DNA of 64,000 nucleotides from Bacteroidales bacterium (lineage in GTDB: Bacteria; Bacteroidota; Bacteroidia; Bacteroidales; F082). The translations under genes and the position numbers were made by a program. The notes beneath the pieces were generated by a model. The model was not told where the DNA came from, did not search any database, and saw only the letters and a program-made list of their open reading frames with translations. The DNA lies in NCBI GenBank assembly GCA_021647205.1, contig JAKIVD010000001.1:62001-126000 (forward strand), written 5' to 3'. How positions within the stretch are numbered: the first letter of the stretch is position 1; the number at the start of each line of letters is the position of its first letter. This document shows, one piece after another, positions 62,515 to 64,000 of the stretch.

Positions 62515-63807
62515 TTAAAACAGCCCTGCCAACTTTTCAAAAACTTCTTTTTCGTCGGCATCAATATCAAAAACAAGTTTTGGCTGAAGGTAGAAAAGTT
62601 CATTCTCCCGCTTAAACCTTTGTTCACCGCCACCGGTGATGTTCAGCATGATAAGGGCATCCTTTTCAACTTTGTTTGCATCAACAGCATCAACCAAAGA
62701 AGCAGTAGCCACAGCTGCCGCCGGATGGATGTCGATGCCTTCCGATTCCAAAAACAGTTTTGCCGCCAACCTCCCTTCTTTGTTGTGCACAATCATCACT
62801 TCACCGCCGGTGTCCGTCAGGGCATCGTACAAACCACCAAAGAGGGCGTAAGGTGGTTTTCTGTTTGATAAAACCTTGGCATCAATTTCTTCCACCTGTT
62901 TGCGGGCGATACGGTTGTCGAAGGGGAGCATCTCCCTTGAGCCGGCTCCCCAGGCATCGTAAATGGGATGGAAGGGGAAGTTCTGCGAAACCATGAGTTT
63001 CATTTTTTGTTGACCAAAACGGCCGTCCTCCAGAAATCGCAGGTTGGCTTCCCAGGCAGCAATGGCACCCGTACCACTGCCCACCGACTGGAAATAAAAT
63101 TCGGGAATTTCGCCAATTGTGGTGACTGCCGACAGTACTGTTGTTCCCATCCCATCGCGACGGGCAACATTTTTGGCGCCCCCTTCGGCATAAAACTTAT
63201 CCATTTTACAGGCGATATTCGACAAATGGATGGCATCGAAATAATCGCCTCCCGAGCGGCTGGCAATCAGTTTCACACAATCGTCAATGGGTGTGTTGAA
63301 CCACAGCGCATCCAGATTGTCTTCGGGAACGCTGAGCAACAAAGGGATTTTATTGTCGGAACAAACCCGGGCAAAAGCACGGGCTGTATTGCCTGCCGAA
63401 GCCACCACCAACACTTTGTCCGACTGGCTGTTTTCGCGGGCACAGACCGAAAATGATTCTGTTTCTTTAAAGGAACAGGTGCTCATTTCGATACCTTTCT
63501 CGGGCCAGTAGCCGCTGAAGGTAATCCACAGGTTTGTTAATCCCAATAATTTTGAAAGCCCCTCACTTTTGTAAGTGACAGGTGCATAAGAACCTCGTAA
63601 GGATTTTTGAACGGGCAACCAGTCGGCGAATTGGTACAGACCGAATTCTTTGTTTCTCACCTCCAATTGCTTCTTCTCATAAACAGCCCTGATGAGGCCG
63701 GGTTTGTCTTCACCGGGGGCATCGAGCAACCAGCCGGTGTCATCAAATATTTTTCCTGAAGCAATAGATTGCAGTCTGTAATTGGTTTTGGGGATGGAAA
63801 GGGTCAT
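62515..63807 (-). CDS. Cysteate synthase (PLP-dependent, threonine-synthase-like)
   Basis: A 430-residue fold type II PLP enzyme. PLP lysine is Lys114 in STCSFKETES. Long stretches fit the cysteate synthase family rather than threonine synthase: YQFADWLPVQ, TYKSEGLSKLLGL, WITFSGYWPEKGIEM, VVASAGNTARAFA, GGAKNVARRDGMG, YFQSVGSGTGAIAAWEA and LNITGGGEQRFK. The enzyme makes L-cysteate from phosphoserine and sulfite. In archaea it feeds coenzyme M; in Bacteroidota it is expected to feed capnine-type sulfonolipids. No other sulfonolipid gene is beside it. Length is as in the family. Confidence 0.87.
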   Translation of the reverse strand: MTLSIPKTNYRLQSIASGKIFDDTGWLLDAPGEDKPGLIRAVYEKKQLEVRNKEFGLYQFADWLPVQKSLRGSYAPVTYKSEGLSKLLGLTNLWITFSGYWPEKGIEMSTCSFKETESFSVCARENSQSDKVLVVASAGNTARAFARVCSDNKIPLLLSVPEDNLDALWFNTPIDDCVKLIASRSGGDYFDAIHLSNIACKMDKFYAEGGAKNVARRDGMGTTVLSAVTTIGEIPEFYFQSVGSGTGAIAAWEANLRFLEDGRFGQQKMKLMVSQNFPFHPIYDAWGAGSREMLPFDNRIARKQVEEIDAKVLSNRKPPYALFGGLYDALTDTGGEVMIVHNKEGRLAAKLFLESEGIDIHPAAAVATASLVDAVDANKVEKDALIMLNITGGGEQRFKRENELFYLQPKLVFDIDADEKEVFEKLAGLF

Positions 63808-63949
63808 GGTTTAGCTTTCACTTTAATGGGGTACAAAAGTAGGAAAACAGGAATAACCTCGCCGGTTAATTTGTGGCAGCTTAATCAGGCTGCTCCACAG
63901 TTGGGGTACTGCCAATAGTATTGAACAATGCAATAATTGTCATGCAGAT

Positions 63950-63973
63950 TTTGTTGGTGGGGACACCAACAAA
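63950..63973. repeat. Perfect 10-bp hairpin with GGGA tetraloop
   Basis: TTTGTTGGTG pairs exactly with CACCAACAAA around GGGA, which fits the GNRA tetraloop class. The 193-base end of the window (63808-64000) has no gene; this structure lies close to its edge and could be an RNA element or a repeat of a second REP family. Confidence 0.7.
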
Positions 63974-64000
63974 GGAAAAGGATGAACGACTGAGAAAACC

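Overview
The window is a stretch of chromosome from a member of the Bacteroidota, most likely a free-living or marine Bacteroidales/Marinilabiliales-type organism; the genus cannot be fixed from the sequence alone. The reasons are: five secreted proteins ending in a type IX secretion (T9SS) type A sorting domain; -7 boxes of the form TAnnTTTG ahead of many genes; the MurF-alanine racemase fusion typical of the phylum; a TonB receptor with a carboxypeptidase-like plug extension; and a cysteate synthase, expected in sulfonolipid makers. Coding density is high, with many short operons and no rRNA or tRNA genes seen. Layout: 1-6.1 kb holds a partial 4Fe-4S protein, a nitrilase-family amidase, small lipoproteins, a di-haem peroxidase followed by a repeat-scarred spacer, an MBL hydrolase and an HMG-CoA lyase-type enzyme. 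6.2-12.1 kb is a cell-surface block: metallophosphoesterase, lipoprotein, DUF4956 membrane protein plus VTC polyphosphate-polymerase-like protein, converging on an AlgX/J-like plus MBOAT O-acetylation pair. 12.3-17.1 kb is housekeeping: murF-alr, pdxA, obg. 17.1-21.9 kb holds a frameshifted small gene, a NarL-type regulator with a degenerate receiver, and divergently a 1143-residue protein joining receiver domains to a PEP synthase-type ATP-grasp domain. 22.1-39.5 kb is dominated by very large exported proteins: a BNR propeller protein, a GEVED/MAM protein, a subtilase, an alpha-amylase and an FG-GAP protein. 39.6-41.5 kb carries a small protein with a possible gasdermin-like pattern next to an IS982 element. 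41.7-47.8 kb has a Spy-like exported protein, a TauE/SafE transporter and mfd. 48-54 kb is a probable nucleic-acid scavenging cluster (lamin-tail protein, TonB receptor, secreted endonuclease I). 54.2-57.6 kb is an NfnAB-type flavoprotein operon with a dihydroorotate-dehydrogenase-like partner. 57.6-62.5 kb has an M3 peptidase, an OB-fold lipoprotein, a thioesterase and a REP-associated tyrosine transposase surrounded by copies of its presumed REP palindromes. 62.5-63.8 kb is cysteate synthase. The most promising points for follow-up are the gasdermin-like candidate (39608-40273), the receiver/ATP-grasp signalling pair (17760-21941), the REP/RAYT system (57.6-62.5 kb) and a shared Trp-rich module in three neighbouring exported proteins (24.9-36.1 kb). 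All functional statements are from reading the sequence; no search was run.
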